Assembly: GCA_007922305.1 (NCBI GenBank)
Contig: ML677455.1
Span: forward strand, 1-64,000
DNA: 64,000 nucleotides
Source of the DNA: Dermatemys mawii
Taxonomy: Eukaryota > Chordata > Testudines > Dermatemydidae
Direction of reading: 5' to 3'
Position numbers and translations under genes: made by a program. Numbering within the stretch: the first letter of the stretch is position 1; every line of letters starts with the position of its first letter. Below the pieces are notes generated by a model that searched no databases, had not been told where the DNA came from, and saw nothing but the letters and a program-made list of their open reading frames with translations. This document shows, one piece after another, positions 35,601 through 46,262 of the stretch.

Positions 35601-38600
35601 ATATATGAGCAATACATGGCTCACATAATTGTTCCTTTGCTGCCCACCTTGCAAGCACTGTCCTGGGGTAGTGGTGGGTGTTATTGGGTCTCAGAGGGGC
35701 AAACTCTGTAGCACTGAGCACCAGGGAGACTCCTCCAGGCTGTGGATAGGTCATAAGTAGCCTGAATAAAGCATCTCTAAGGTTATTCTAACATATAAAC
35801 TCCAGATAGTCCACAATCAGGGCAGCACAAACGTTTCCTTTGTCCCATGAACCAGGGTACTCTGAGCCTGCAATGTCATTAAACAGCAGCTATAGAAAGG
35901 AGAGACAAAAATATTCTGTTTACACAGCAATGTCTCCCTTGCGGAATCCTGACTTACCATCCTTTTACAGCAAGGGATCCCAATAGCGCACATTCCAATC
36001 TGTCTAGAAGTTCGGGGACACCTAGGTGCACAGAATTCTCTGCAACCCGTACATTGTCTGGGGTCACTGAATCCTGCACAGAGAAAAACAGTCTTGATCT
36101 GCATTCATGCAGCAGGGTAAACAAGAGCAGGGACTGCCGCAGGATGAGTATTTCTCATTAACTGAAATTCCCATTCACTGTGACCAGGTCAAGTCTCCCC
36201 AGTTATCTTCCTGCGCAGCCTTTCACTAGATCTTTAATAATAAATAAATGTCTGTAGTTCTGTGCCTAGTCAATGGGTGTCCCTAATAGTTAAACAGAGA
36301 GAGTTAATTAACCAGATGTGCTGGCTCTCCTGCTTAGGGTGACCATATTACCCAAAGGGAAAACGGGACACTGTGCAGAGCTGGCCTGAGGTCTCCCACC
36401 CTGGGGCTTTCCCGAGCCCTCCTCCTCTCACAGGGGGAAGGCAGGGCTTGGTAAGCAGGGACACACATCCAAAGGCTGGGGCTAGAGTCGCTGCTCATCT
36501 GAGCCCTGCTTTCCCCCTGCCACCCCCATGCTGGGTGGCATCGCCGCTCGCCTCCCCACATGTTTCTCCACACCCACTTTTTTGACAAAATTGGGCATCT
36601 GTTCCGTTTGCTCCCGCCAACTGATTAGTTGACAAGAGCAAAAGGGACAAATGCTCACTTTTGCCAAGAAAGTCGGGACGAAGCTTAAAAAAGGGACTGT
36701 CCCGGCCAAAACGGGATGTATGATCACCCTACCTCTGCTACCTGCTTCCAAAGCATAACAATGAACATGGGTGTCCTTTATAGCCCCACACCTGTACTGC
36801 ATGGAAAGCAGGGAGCTGTCTGCATCGCAAGCTACTTATAGTGGATTCTGATGTGGTTTTGACTCTTTCTGATTCCTAACAATGATGTACGAGGCAGTAT
36901 TATCAATGCTGATTGTCTGTCAGGGTCAGCTTCAGGGACCAGCCCAGCGAGCAGGTGCCTGGGGTGGCAAACGGCGCGGGGCGGCATTCCGTGTGCCGAC
37001 AGGACGGCACTCAGGCGGCTTTCGGCAGGGTTTGGTGGCACGCCTGAGGCAGCTCAACAGTTGTTCCTTATTTGGCGGAGCTGCCGCAGCTGTGCTGCCA
37101 AAACCCGCTCTTGCCCCTTCGGCAGAACACCTGTGGAGCTGCTCGGGGAGGCAAAGAAGTTAGAGTCGGCCCTGTTGACTGTGCAGGGTTGAACTATCTC
37201 CACACTGGGTTGGATGACTGATAAGTTTAGAGACAGTAGGATTTGAACCAGTCCCTTCCAGTCTATATGTCTGATTCTCTGCGAGTCTCTGCATAAAGAT
37301 TTCTGTGAAGACTCAGCCCTTGGCAATACTTTCTCAAAGACCAGTTGCCTGGTTTAGACATGCCACACAGGCCGGTCCTTTTGAGAATGTCGTCCAAATG
37401 CCCTTTAGGATATTTCAGTTGGATTATTTTATATTAGATTTTAGCTCTGCTTTCCTTAAAGCATCCACTGCTCACAGATATCAGCCCAACACCTAAACAG
37501 TATTGTCTCATTGCTTCCTTGTGCTCCACCTATCTGTGTTTCCTCTCTTGTCTTATACTTAGATTGTAAATTCTTCACAGCAGGGAGCATGTATTTGCTG
37601 TACAGTAGAAAGGATCCTTACACAAGGGGGTCCTAGTCCATCACTTGTTCTCCCAGATGCTAACTGTATTATAATAAATAATAATTGTTATTATTATACA
37701 TAATAATAATAATGTTAAACAACAATAACACAGGCACATTGTCATTTCTGCAGAAACTTTTCCAACCCCACATAATGGCATTTCCAGCAATGAAACCAAA
37801 CACAAAAAATATGGCCCATTATTTCCAGGGGGAAAGTATGGCTAAGACATTGGAAAAATGGTCTGCCACATCATAGATCTGGTTTCTATTTCCAGATTGT
37901 GTATTCCCTCATTGGGGCATGAGACAACGCTTAATAATAAAGCACATAAAGAGCCCTAAGTAATTCATCCTAATGGGCAGAAGATATTACATTCCAGTTC
38001 ATGGTCTCCTGCTTCCCATCCTACTTCACAATACCCTACCCAAAGGGTATTTTAATTGGGTTAGGCCAGAGGGAGAGGACATATCTTGTGAGTGGACCAT
38101 ACATATGTTCATTTCTGTTTTGCATGCTGAAGCACACCAAACAATGTAAAAATTTTACACCATGTATCCAATATGAATTTGCCTAGCTTCAACTTCTCAC
38201 CATTGGATCACATAATACTTTTATTTACTAGACTGAAAAGCCCATTATTACATATTTCTTCCTCACATACACACTAATAAATTGTGATAAAGTTACCCCT
38301 TAATCTTCTCTTTTTAACCTAAAGAGATTGGACTTTTTGAGTCTATTGCTATAAGTATATGGCATGTTTTCTAATCCTTTAATCATTCCTCTGACTGTTC
38401 TCTGAACCTTCTCCAACTGAGCAACTTCCTTCTTGTCTTGTGGACACCCAAACTGGACACAATATAGTAGAAGTAGTCACAAATGGATGTGTCAAATATA
38501 GAGGAAAAATAACTGCTCTACTCCTACTTGAGATTTCCTTCTTTATCCAAGGATTGCATTAATCCTTTTAGCCACAGGATTGCAGTGGGAGCTCATGTTC

Positions 38601-39212
38601 AGCTGATTATCCACCCACAATCCCAAACCTTTTTTAGAGTCACTGCTTCCCAAGAGAGAGTTCCTCATCCTGGAAGCTTGGCCAATCTTTTTTCCTAGAT
38701 TTATATATTTATATTTAGCTGTATGACTGTTTGCTTGTGCCCAGCTTACTAAGTGAACCAAATCTCTCTGTATCAGTGACCTGTCCCTTCATTTTTGTCA
38801 CCTGAAAACTTTATAGGTGAGGATTTTATGCTTTCTTTCAGGCCCTTAAGAAAAAATGTTGACCAGCGTAGCAAAGAAAACCAATCCCTGTGGGAGTCCA
38901 CCAGGTCCAAATTAGGGATAATATTACAGGTCAGAGTTTAGCCAAATCACAATGGATCTTAATAGGCACATTAAAGGTACTTTTCTGACCCCAGGACTAT
39001 CTCCAATCAAATGTCAAGAACCTTCTGCAAACCTTACACCACTTTAGAAAAAAAAAGTTGGAAAATAAAATATAATACAAAATTAGAGGAAATCTTAGTA
39101 CAAACTCACACAAATGTCCCTCTATATTGTCCCTTCATTTCATTAAGATCTTACCTGTAGTGCTTTGCAGCACCAGGAAGAAGACAGAGAAGAGAAGGTA
39201 GAGAATCTTCAT
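32602..39212 (-). CDS. beta-defensin gene C, complete, with seven cysteines
   Basis: This is a secreted cationic beta-defensin. Coding exons on the minus strand are 39212-39155 (MKILYLLFSVFFLVLQSTT plus a split Gly), 36073-35958 (38 residues) and 32613-32602 (FWE, stop). The total is 61 aa. The six framework cysteines keep the C-X6-C-X3-C-X9-C-X5-CC spacing. An extra cysteine lies inside the first loop (CTGCREFC), giving seven. The segment before the first cysteine is four residues shorter than in genes B and D. Net charge after the signal is about +4. Introns are 3.08 kb and 3.34 kb, with GTAAGAT and GTAAGT donors and GTGCAG and TTACAG acceptors. The TATA box, frame and splice sites are intact, so it looks functional. 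The unpaired cysteine could allow dimerisation or could reflect relaxed constraint. Confidence 0.9.
33520..33735. mobile_element. MITE-like repeat (GGGCTTGTCTACAC end)
   Basis: One end reads GGGCTTGTCTACACATAAAC on the minus strand and the other is near TTTTAGGCCTGGTTGATAC. Sister copies sit at the same place in the partial unit (47.26-47.54 kb) and in intron 2 of gene D (52.90-53.20 kb). The insertion therefore predates those duplications. It has no coding capacity. Confidence 0.55.
33609..33917 (-). CDS. uncharacterised open frame with a signal-peptide-like start, in intron 2 of gene C
   Basis: A 102-codon frame starts MKIPGVKLTGSHCLC, followed by a hydrophobic stretch ending in LQPVQGAQ that would suit signal-peptide cleavage. 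About the first 60 codons lie in single-copy-like DNA. The rest runs into the MITE next door, so the C-terminal part is not original coding sequence. The same place in unit D (about 53.25-53.39 kb) has a decayed version with no ATG and with stops. I do not recognise the family. It could be a lost exon of a small secreted protein or a chance frame. No good splice donor is seen. Confidence 0.25.
   Translation of the reverse strand: MKIPGVKLTGSHCLCVASSILFLLVTCWISLQPVQGAQNAQINVAARTGLEEKMEGLQRFPKQCGACLHINHCSGTAVPLHLPQSATVKMLFALMGGVLPSV
33918..35957. other. intron 2 of gene C, no gene seen
   Basis: This aligns along most of its length with 53.4-55.4 kb in unit D. Unit B has only the part right of about 34.88 kb. 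No repeat family is confidently named. Confidence 0.5.
35958..36073 (-). CDS. defensin gene C exon 2 (mature peptide)
   Basis: This 116-nt exon lies between a CTGTGCAG acceptor and a GTAAGT donor. The core reads CTGCREFCAPRC, nine residues, then CAIGIPCCKRM. It is 15 nt shorter than exon 2 of genes B and D. Four codons of the difference are before the first cysteine and one is near the end. The reading frame is preserved. Confidence 0.92.
36335..36731. mobile_element. MITE with AGGGTGACCAT ends
   Basis: It begins TTAGGGTGACCATATTACCC and ends GGATGTATGATCACCCTAC, so the ends are inverted. The interior contains CCCGGCCAAAACGGGA and a GC-rich middle. It belongs to a dispersed turtle-type family distinct from the GGGTGACCAGATG elements. 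Open frames across it are spurious. Confidence 0.65.
36921..37174. mobile_element. hAT-type MITE
   Basis: A GC-rich 254-bp element has termini CAGGGTCAGC and GTCGGCCCTG. It is flanked by a near-perfect 8-bp duplication (TTGTCTGT left, TTGACTGT right), the size expected for hAT transposons. It is absent from intron 1 of units B and D, so it inserted in unit C alone. Confidence 0.7.
37671..37732. repeat. AT-rich simple repeat
   Basis: ATAATAATAATT/TTATTATTAT and AACAACAATAAC runs in intron 1 of gene C. Confidence 0.7.
38165..39050 (-). mobile_element. CR1 LINE in intron 1 of gene C
   Basis: This block is the antisense of CR1, homologous to the copies in the other units. The minus strand has a frame with SRMRNSLLGSSDSKKGLGLWVD and QLNMSSHCNPVAKRINAILG, which fits the CR1 ORF2 C-terminal region. 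It is shorter than in units B and D. Confidence 0.75.
39155..39212 (-). CDS. defensin gene C exon 1 (signal peptide)
   Basis: ATG at 39212; 58 nt to an ACAG|GTAAGATC donor. The leader is intact. Confidence 0.9.
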
Positions 39213-39320
39213 GGCTGAAATTTGGCTGGGAACTCAACGTCACTCGGGAGCAGAGACTTCAAGATGGACAGGAGGTGGAGAGTCGGTATTTATGCACTGC
39301 TGGGGATTGTGAAATGCTGA
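39213..39320 (-). promoter_or_regulatory. core promoter of defensin gene C
   Basis: TATA element GCATAAATACC (minus strand, 39285-39295); C/EBP-like ATTGTGAAAT at 39306-39315; TATA to ATG spacing about 75 bp, as in the sister genes. Confidence 0.65.
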
Positions 39321-40064
39321 TCTGTTGAATTCTTGTTTTGAAGCATGTCACGTTTGTGCTGCAGTCTTAAAAGGATAGTGATTATTATTTGTACAGCGCC
39401 ATAAAAATTCCTGGAGAATTTCAGGGCAACACAGTTGACAAGTCCCTGGCTTGAGGAAGTTACAATATGAATATTTGTAACTAGCAAACACCAACTACCT
39501 AGTCAAAAGCCCTTTGAAGAGAATAGAAAGCCTTCCATTAAATATAAGTGAGGCCCTATTGCAGAGAGGAATCTCAGAATACAGCTGTACCTGGAAAGCA
39601 TTGGCAGTAGGGTGTGTGCATTTGTGTATTTGTTTTGTACATGTATTTAGGGAAATTTTGTAAGTTAATGCATCCAGAGGTTTATTTAAAAAAAAAAAAT
39701 CAAACTTAAAGTGAATAACATTTCCAGTACTGTGTGTCAGGAATGTATAAGTCTGGTTTTTCTTTGTTTGTTTGTTTTTTTCTGCATATCTGAACTAAGG
39801 AATTTTTCAGTAGTGTTAGGAGAAAACCATGAGTTTTCCCTTTCTTCCTTTAGCCCTCCCCCATAACAAGCATCAGCCTTAAAGGTAACAGACTAAAGTA
39901 GAGACATAAAATATAGATGCATCAAACATGGAAGCCAATGTTACTTGCAAGTAGTAAGCAGCTCTCAGGTTTTGTCTCCTTCTCAGGAAGGAAAGAACAA
40001 GAACTGATTGGGCTTAAACTGCAGCCAGGACATTTTGCAATTTTTTTTTCTAAGGGTTCTACTA

Positions 40065-40185
40065 CAGTGACCAGAGAGCAAGTGTGAAAAATTGGGATGG
40101 GGTGGGGGTTAATAGGAGCCTATATATAAAAAAAAGACCCAAAAATTGAGAAGGTCCCTATACAATGGGGACATCTGGTCACCCT
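40065..40185. mobile_element. MITE with GGGTGACCAG-type ends
   Basis: It has the same orientation and interior as the copy at 24.49 kb (GGGGACATCTGGTCACCCTA at the right end), with an A-rich expansion inside. Confidence 0.65.
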
Positions 40186-40979
40186 AGGTTCTACAGAGGC
40201 ATATGAAACCTCAGTATTCCCTGGGAGATTCATTCTAACCAGCACCCAGAGAGTGCAAAGGACAACCCCCAACAAAGCTTCATAGACCCCTTAGATTCTC
40301 CCTTTCAGTCATCTTCTTCCCTTTTCCCCCCATTTTCCCCATTTGGAGACACCAAATACAGAGGTGAGGGGAGCAGACCAAAAATGACAATCCATGCAGA
40401 GGGGAACATCAATTGGGCAATGAGGAGCCATGACAGAGCAGTGCGCTGCCCTTCTCATCCCCCAGTCAGTATCCTCCATGTCAACTGTCTCTGTGTGGAT
40501 GGAGGTTACTGGTCACCTTGCCTGCTACTTTCTCCACAGCGAAAACACAAGGGGAACTGGGTGCTTCTTTACCCGGTAGGGACACAAAGAGAGGGCACGT
40601 TACTGATAAAAACTGTAATACTCTTGCAAGACAATGGCTGTTAGAGCCACAACTGATAATGGCTTTCTTTGCTCCTATATGATTTATAAATATTGTGGCA
40701 GAGCTCTGGCTTTGCCTCTAGGGGTCCTGCGTTTCTAGGCAGTTAGGGTTTGCTTCAGAGGTTTGCTTTAATCTTCAATGTAGCCTCTCTCCCCTGCTAG
40801 AGGCAAGGGTTACAGCACCTACTGGTAACATATCCTAGAAGGGATCTAGGCTCATTCAGCTCTGCCATGGCTTTCATTCAAAAAATCCCAATCTTCAGGA
40901 GGCCTCTTGTTAGCAAGCGAATGAGCACCAGTAACCCTAAAGACTAACTCAAGCATATGAGAGCCCACAACCATGCTCC

Positions 40980-41000
40980 CCCCCCCACACACACACACTA
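40980..41000 (+). repeat. poly-C and CA microsatellite
   Basis: A run of C is followed by six CA units, next to the right-hand edge of the defensin C spacer and the left edge of the Polinton remnant. Confidence 0.8.
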
Positions 41001-41048
41001 AACAAAGCTTCCCTTATCATCTCAGGAAGAAACCTCTTTATGGTTTAT

Positions 41049-41309
41049 TTAACAACATTTCAGCATTTTTCTTATCACAAGCATTTTCCTCCTCCAAGAC
41101 CTCTGGAGCGACAAGCTCCAATGAGCCTCGCTCACCTTCAGAGGTCGAATTTCCTCTTGATCGGGGAGAAAGAGACTTATTTTACTCTTTTCCTCTTCAC
41201 TCAGCTTGGCAAATACCAGGTATCTTAGCAGGATCTTATCATAAAGTTTAGCCTTTTCATAGCTGTATAAACTGGATTTTTGAAGAATAGCTTTCATCTC
41301 AGCATCCAA
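41049..41309 (-). pseudogene. Polinton-associated small protein remnant
   Basis: The frame begins MDAEMKAILQKSSLYSYEKA and continues with KLYDKILLRYL, a pattern I recall from conserved hypothetical proteins of Polintons (short helical protein, 'hEKxxLYxxhLxRYL'). It is 86 codons long. The function is not known to me. Its place next to the ATPase and the basic protein supports the assignment. Confidence 0.45.
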
Positions 41310-41494
41310 TTTGTGTTATTGCGGTTCTGATACTTTCTTTGCCACTAGAGGTGCCTTTCATTTGTTCTAGCTGATGTCTAGGGTCAAGGTACAATTTTTC
41401 AGCACGTTCCATTATCAATGATTTAAAACTCCTGACAGCAGAGGGAGTGCAAAGCTTAACAAAGGACCAGTAAATGCCCTGGCCTCTTTTACAA

Positions 41495-41731
41495 TCAGAT
41501 TTTTATTTTTTTGAGGGGTGACCTCTTATTGCTCGGTTGTTGTTTTTTTAATGACACCCCGTTAAGTATGCTTACTTGCCTGGGTTTCAGGGGGACATTT
41601 CCTTTTAAAGTGTTAAGCGCTATTTCAGAGATGGCTGTTACCAGGTTGTGAGAAGTTGAGCACAGATTAGTCTTCCTTTGCTGCAGTCTGGCTTTGATGT
41701 GAAGTTTTAAAAGAGCCAGCTTTCTCCGCAC
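41495..41731 (-). pseudogene. Polinton-associated basic protein remnant
   Basis: A lysine/arginine-rich frame contains ISEIALNTLKGNVPLKPRQ, which resembles a small basic protein repeatedly found in Polinton/adintovirus elements. It is 78 codons long and probably truncated. A role in genome condensation or in the virion is a guess. Confidence 0.45.
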
Positions 41732-41735
41732 ATGG

Positions 41736-42260
41736 CTAGAAATTCTTGTCAGAGGGGTGCTCTGATTTTAAAATGGTGTGGGGTTGGTAAATATTACTGT
41801 TGTTCTGGGGTTTTTTATTAAAAATTATATACAGGGCCAGTCTGGGGGGGAAAGGCCTGTTCTTCACCTGTAGCCTTTGGATGCTGAAGTGTTTAAATCC
41901 ACCAACAAAGACAGGGTTTTTTGGTAGCATCCTCAAAACCTTCAAAAAGAATTGTGTATTACAAAGGCACATTTGACACACTGTGGTGGTAATTTGCAGT
42001 TTATCAAGGAGTTTTTAAAAGAGAACCCTACACTTGGTATTTAAACTAATCATTTGGGTTTCCCCACCCCTGACAAAAACACATTTTTTAAAATGCACAT
42101 AATATTCAGGTTTCTGTGGTGTATGTATTTTGTAGAGGCTTTCTTGCACTCACCTACTTCAAAAGCAAACTCCAGCAGCTCAGCTATAATTACCATATCC
42201 ATTTTATTATTAGGAAATAAAAGATAATCATTAAAAGCATCAATGTTATACATGGAAATT
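41736..42260 (-). pseudogene. Polinton FtsK/HerA-like packaging ATPase fragment
   Basis: In the frame ending the upstream piece, YIHHRNLNIMCILKNVF matches the 'HHRN-S-hY--QN-F' block of Polinton ATPases. After a frame break the next frame has QMCLCNTQFFLK and a downstream basic and proline-containing tail that fits the C-terminal region. The Walker A part is not recovered. The gene is broken by at least one frameshift and stops. Confidence 0.65.
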
Positions 42261-42606
42261 TATGTAACAACCCTTTGTACAATGGTTGCCAATAGCTATA
42301 ACACCGCACAGTATTATCAGTTATGCACAATAATAGCCTTTGGCTGTTTTCTAATAATTGTTTTATAAAAAATGATTTTCAGGAAATTGAAGGTCCACAA
42401 AACAAACTGGAAAAGGGAGGAACAAACTGAATGTGATTCTGCATAATGATCAGTACTCCTTTGGCAAGGTTTTGAAATCTGCCTCAAGTGTCCTTTTGAC
42501 ATCAGTAACTTTCCAGTGGTTATTAAGAATTCCTGTCTATATCAGCCACTGCTTTTTCACCCTCACCATTCCAGGTTCCTGTACCATTGTTGATAAATGG
42601 CTGTGT

Positions 42607-42637
42607 CATTGTTGTCATTGTCATTGTTGTCATTGAT
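42607..42637 (+). repeat. TGTCAT/TGTTGTCAT microsatellite
   Basis: ATTGTTGTCATTGTCATTG-type repeats inside the Polinton relic, between the polymerase and ATPase remnants. Confidence 0.7.
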
Positions 42638-42949
42638 CTCAGGATGACCACATTGTAATAAGGTACAAAGATGTACTTGAATAGCTAGTCATGGTCCTTC
42701 ACTCTACTGGTATTAGTCACATTTGTTTGCTGACCAAATTTTCTCCACAAGAAATTTAAAAATAGCTTTGAGATTTGCCTGTTTGTGGGGTTTTCCTTTA
42801 TTTTGCTTAGATGCTAACACACGACCACTCTTTCATGGTACTCTTTAAAGTACTGTTTCTTTTTAACTTGACTATACAGAAGTCAGGGAACCCTGAATCG
42901 TCCAGTTTCTGGCTAATGTGCATATAACTATAGTCTGAAAACTGTGTGT

Positions 42950-44190
42950 CAGAGAGAATTTCGTATCTCAGCAACCATGTAATCTTTATCTAAAACCTTC
43001 AACAGTTCTATCATGTACCAAGTACCCATGAAAGCCTCTCCTCCTGATAGTGTTCACCGGGGTCAGTATGCCTGGTTTGGGCCAATGGGCACAAAAAGAA
43101 CTGCTAGATTACCTCCAGCCCTGTACAGTAAAACAAGAAAATAGAGGACTCTCGGAGGACATACTTTAATGCTGGCAAAGGCAAAGTACTGTCTGATATC
43201 CCCCAAATCCTTATGCACAATAATGGGGTGCCCTGCACAGTATTTTTTAGTCTTGTTAATAAACGCGTAGGGGCTGCTAACATGTGGATTGAAAGATAGA
43301 ATTCATTTTGCCCCCATAAGGGGCATGCCTAGGAAGCAAAGTCCGGGGCAGATTTTTTTTCTTGTAAAAAAGCCCACATTCATTTTGAGCTAACATCGTC
43401 TTCCATTCGTCTTCCCATATGCTCCTTATCTCAAACCGCTGTCTTCTGAGAAATTCAGCCTTAATCATGGTTTGGTTGTATAACTACCAATATACAACTT
43501 GGTTTGGTTGGATTAACTGCCAATATGTTGCATTAAGCAAGGGGTTGTAATCATTCTCACAATAGCAGATAGGGCGGCCGTGAAAGAAGGAGCTGTTCAA
43601 TTCAAAAACCATAAGCTTACCGGCTATGATGGCATAACTATCCCAAAAAAGGACCCTGCTTTAACCCCCACACTGCAGAGCATGTTCTCTGTGTCAATTA
43701 TGTACAGCAGCCATTGAAAGGCAGGCGTTGCAAATCTTTTCTGCTGCTTATGATAATTGTCTAAGAGGTAAAGATCGATGGTTTGTGATTTAAAAAATAA
43801 TAAACCAGTTCAGGGCCATTGATGCTAATGTAATTGGCTGAAAGGGGGTTATACACTTAGTCAACACCTCATCAATATCTTGTCCTGGGTATTTAAAAAA
43901 ACTCCTTCTTTGTCATTTTCAGGATTTCTTTTCTGAACCGGTCACATGCCTGTAGCAAAATTTCAACATATTTCTGGCAGTAATGGCACAGTTCTTTCTG
44001 GAGATTGAAATCTTTCTGGTGATTGTGTTGGCACAAGTTTAGAAATTCCATTTTTTCCCTTCTGGTTTCATGTATTCTTCTTCCAAGTGATCTATCCCAG
44101 GTATAAGGCCCACGTATTTCAGACTTTCAATGGTATTAAAAAAATGCCGAAAATACTCCTTGACTCCCAAGATGCAGATTACTTTGGGTC
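42950..44190 (-). pseudogene. Polinton DNA polymerase B remnant
   Basis: Minus-strand reading in shifting frames gives successive blocks of the protein-primed PolB of Polintons. These are an exonuclease-side segment near 44.15 kb (KEYFRHFFNTIESLKYVG), a FQWLLYIIDTENMLC block near 43.7 kb, an IRSIWEDEW block and LLPRHAPYGGKMNSIF near 43.3-43.45 kb (a variant of the PRDAFFGGRTN motif), and PYAFINKTKKYCAGHP followed by KVCPPRVLYF near 43.1-43.27 kb. Several stops and frameshifts separate them. The palm catalytic motifs beyond this are not recognisable. The protein is dead. Confidence 0.75.
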
Positions 44191-44429
44191 TAAACCAGCC
44201 AAGAGAGATGCTCTCTTCTGCCTCCAGAAAGGAAGTGACTGTCTTTTGTGGTGCATCTCCATTTTATACAGACCTCCTGGGCCCTGATTGGATGCTCCCT
44301 GCAGCCTTTCTGATCGGCTAGCCCTTTGCAACCTCTCTAAGCCACTCGTAGAATTTTGGTCTACTGCTTCTTTCCTGGGAAGGGTGTGGCAGGATCCAGA
44401 GCCCTCCAGCAGGAGGACACAAGGCCTCA

Positions 44430-44970
44430 TCCACGTCATCACAGATAGTCTGAACCCGCTGCATCTTGTCCTGCCCTCTGTGACAAGAGGGAATAATTTT
44501 TCTTCATCTTTTTTTCTGGCAGCCTTTCAAATAGTTGAAGATAGCTACAAAGTCCCCTGCTAATCTCCCTTTTTCCAAAACTAAACATACCCCGTTCATT
44601 CAGTCTTTCCCCATAAGGCTTCCATTCTATGCCCTTCATCATCTTTGTCACTTACCTCTTCATACTTTCCAGTTTCTATACAACTGTGCCAAAGTTGGAC
44701 ACAGTACTCCAGCTGGGGCCTAACCTATGCCTAGTAGATTCATCTATCACCATCCGTGACTTGCATGCTATGCCTCTGTTAATGCGACGTAAAACTGTAT
44801 TTGATTTTATTGCAACAGCATCCCATTGTTGACTCACACTGAGGTCGTGATCTAGCTCAACTCCCAGATCCTTCTCAACAATGCTGCTGCGAAGCCAGTT
44901 GTCCTGCATTGTGAATTTGGGCATTTATTTATTCTTCCTTTTGTCCTTACTGAATTTCATTTGGCCCAAT
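44430..44970 (-). mobile_element. CR1 LINE 3' part
   Basis: Minus-strand frames read NWLRSSIVEKDLGVELDHDL and related CR1 ORF2 C-terminal sequence. It is similar to 30.75-31.25 kb and degraded. It abuts the polymerase end of the Polinton relic. Confidence 0.75.
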
Positions 44971-45814
44971 ACAGGTTCTAATTGGTTTGTATTTTTCTTC
45001 TGGTAGGGCCTATATGTTGAAACCCACTCCAGTTGGTAGAAGGTGGTGGGTGGAGGTTTTGGGGATAACGTGCTCCCTATAGGCAATGGGTTATGTCTCC
45101 TCAAAACTTACCCTGGTTGATCAAACCTTCTCTTGGGTAGTCCTATGAGGCTGAAACCCGCTCTGTTTGCTAGAGGGTAGCAGGAGGAATTCATTGAAGA
45201 CTCATATAATCCTCTTCCATACCATCGACCTGTCCCAGAACTGATAGGTCAAACCCACTCTTGGTATGGTGCCAAGAGCCTGCACCAGGACCCCACTCTG
45301 AGTGGCAAATTGTGTGTCAGGGGAGTTTTTAGTAGGGAACTCACATCATTTCTTGCTTCTGGTTATATATCAATCTCTACCCTGGAACTTGCTCTAATTT
45401 TGCAAAGTCCCTCTTGGGGCTGGTGTATGGGCCACCCCAGGTCTTCTACGTCCCAGCGCAGTGTTCTTCGCATTAGGCTGTTTAAACAGAAACACCTTTC
45501 CAATCACAATGCCTTTTCCCAGTAAAGGACGGTCCCTCTGGGGATAGTCACTGAAGAGGTCCCAGAAGAGAGAGAGCTGGGCACAGGGCACGGGGAAAGG
45601 GCACTAAAAAAAGGAGTTGATTTGTGGAGAAAAGATGCAGGCCACAAAATTTTGCTGCTGCACAGAAATGGCAAAGAACAGTGAGCTCCATTGTCTCTCC
45701 CTCTCTACGGCAGAACCCCGTGTGGCTGCTGTGATTAAACCCAGACTTGCTAATTCAGTCAGGTTTCTATAAGGCTGGGTCTTTTGGGATTTGTGCAGCT
45801 ATTCTGACTCCCCC

Positions 45815-46262
45815 TTTGAACAAACCACTGGCTGGGGGTGGGGAGGCTAGTCCCCAGCTCTGTCCTTTCTGCCCAAGGCCCAGTTCCTTCCACCCCTTCC
45901 AAAAGCCCAGAGGCCCCCCGCCTTCACGGCCACTGGCCCAGTCCCGTCCAAAGGTAGCCCCCAAGCCCTGGAGCATGAGAGGGTGCGTGGCCACAGCTCC
46001 CCCAGTCCAGGAGCAATGGGAAGGTGGGCGGTATGCAGCCACAGCTTCCCAACAGTCACAAAGCACGGAAGAGCATGTGTGCGGCTATAGTCATCCCTGT
46101 TCTGAAGCATCAGGAGGGCGGGTGGCACATGGCCTGGCCTTCCCAGACCCAGCCAGAGCACTGGGGGCTGAAGGGCTAGGGAGTGGTGGTAAGCACAGGT
46201 CAGGTCCACAACTGGCTATTTGGCCAGGCACAGGCTCCCCCAGCCTATGCGACCTGCTGGAC
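45815..46262. repeat. GC-rich insertion in the partial unit
   Basis: This stretch interrupts sequence continuous in the sister units. It is C/G-rich with repeated CCACAGC-type words. The longest open frame of the window (45747-46376, 209 codons) runs through it, but the composition is low-complexity and has no domain. It is probably an unclassified interspersed repeat. Confidence 0.45.

Larger units (their letters stand above)
41030..44200 (-). mobile_element. decayed Polinton/Maverick (adintovirus-like) element
   Basis: About 3 kb of minus-strand sequence preserves, in order 5' to 3', pieces of a protein-primed family B DNA polymerase (about 44.19-42.95 kb), a FtsK/HerA-type packaging ATPase (about 42.26-41.80 kb), a small basic protein (41.73-41.50 kb) and a short acidic/basic protein (41.31-41.05 kb). 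This gene set is typical of Polintons and related adintoviruses. Frameshifts and stops are frequent, and neither integrase nor capsid genes nor terminal repeats are recognisable. Full elements are about 15-20 kb, so this is a relic. It lies in the spacer between gene C and the partial unit. No equivalent is seen in the other spacers, so it inserted after this spacer formed or was lost elsewhere. Confidence 0.75.

Noticed and set aside
37671..37732. Possible CRISPR-like or structured repeat
   Set aside because: It is a simple AT microsatellite in a vertebrate intron, with no spacer-repeat order.
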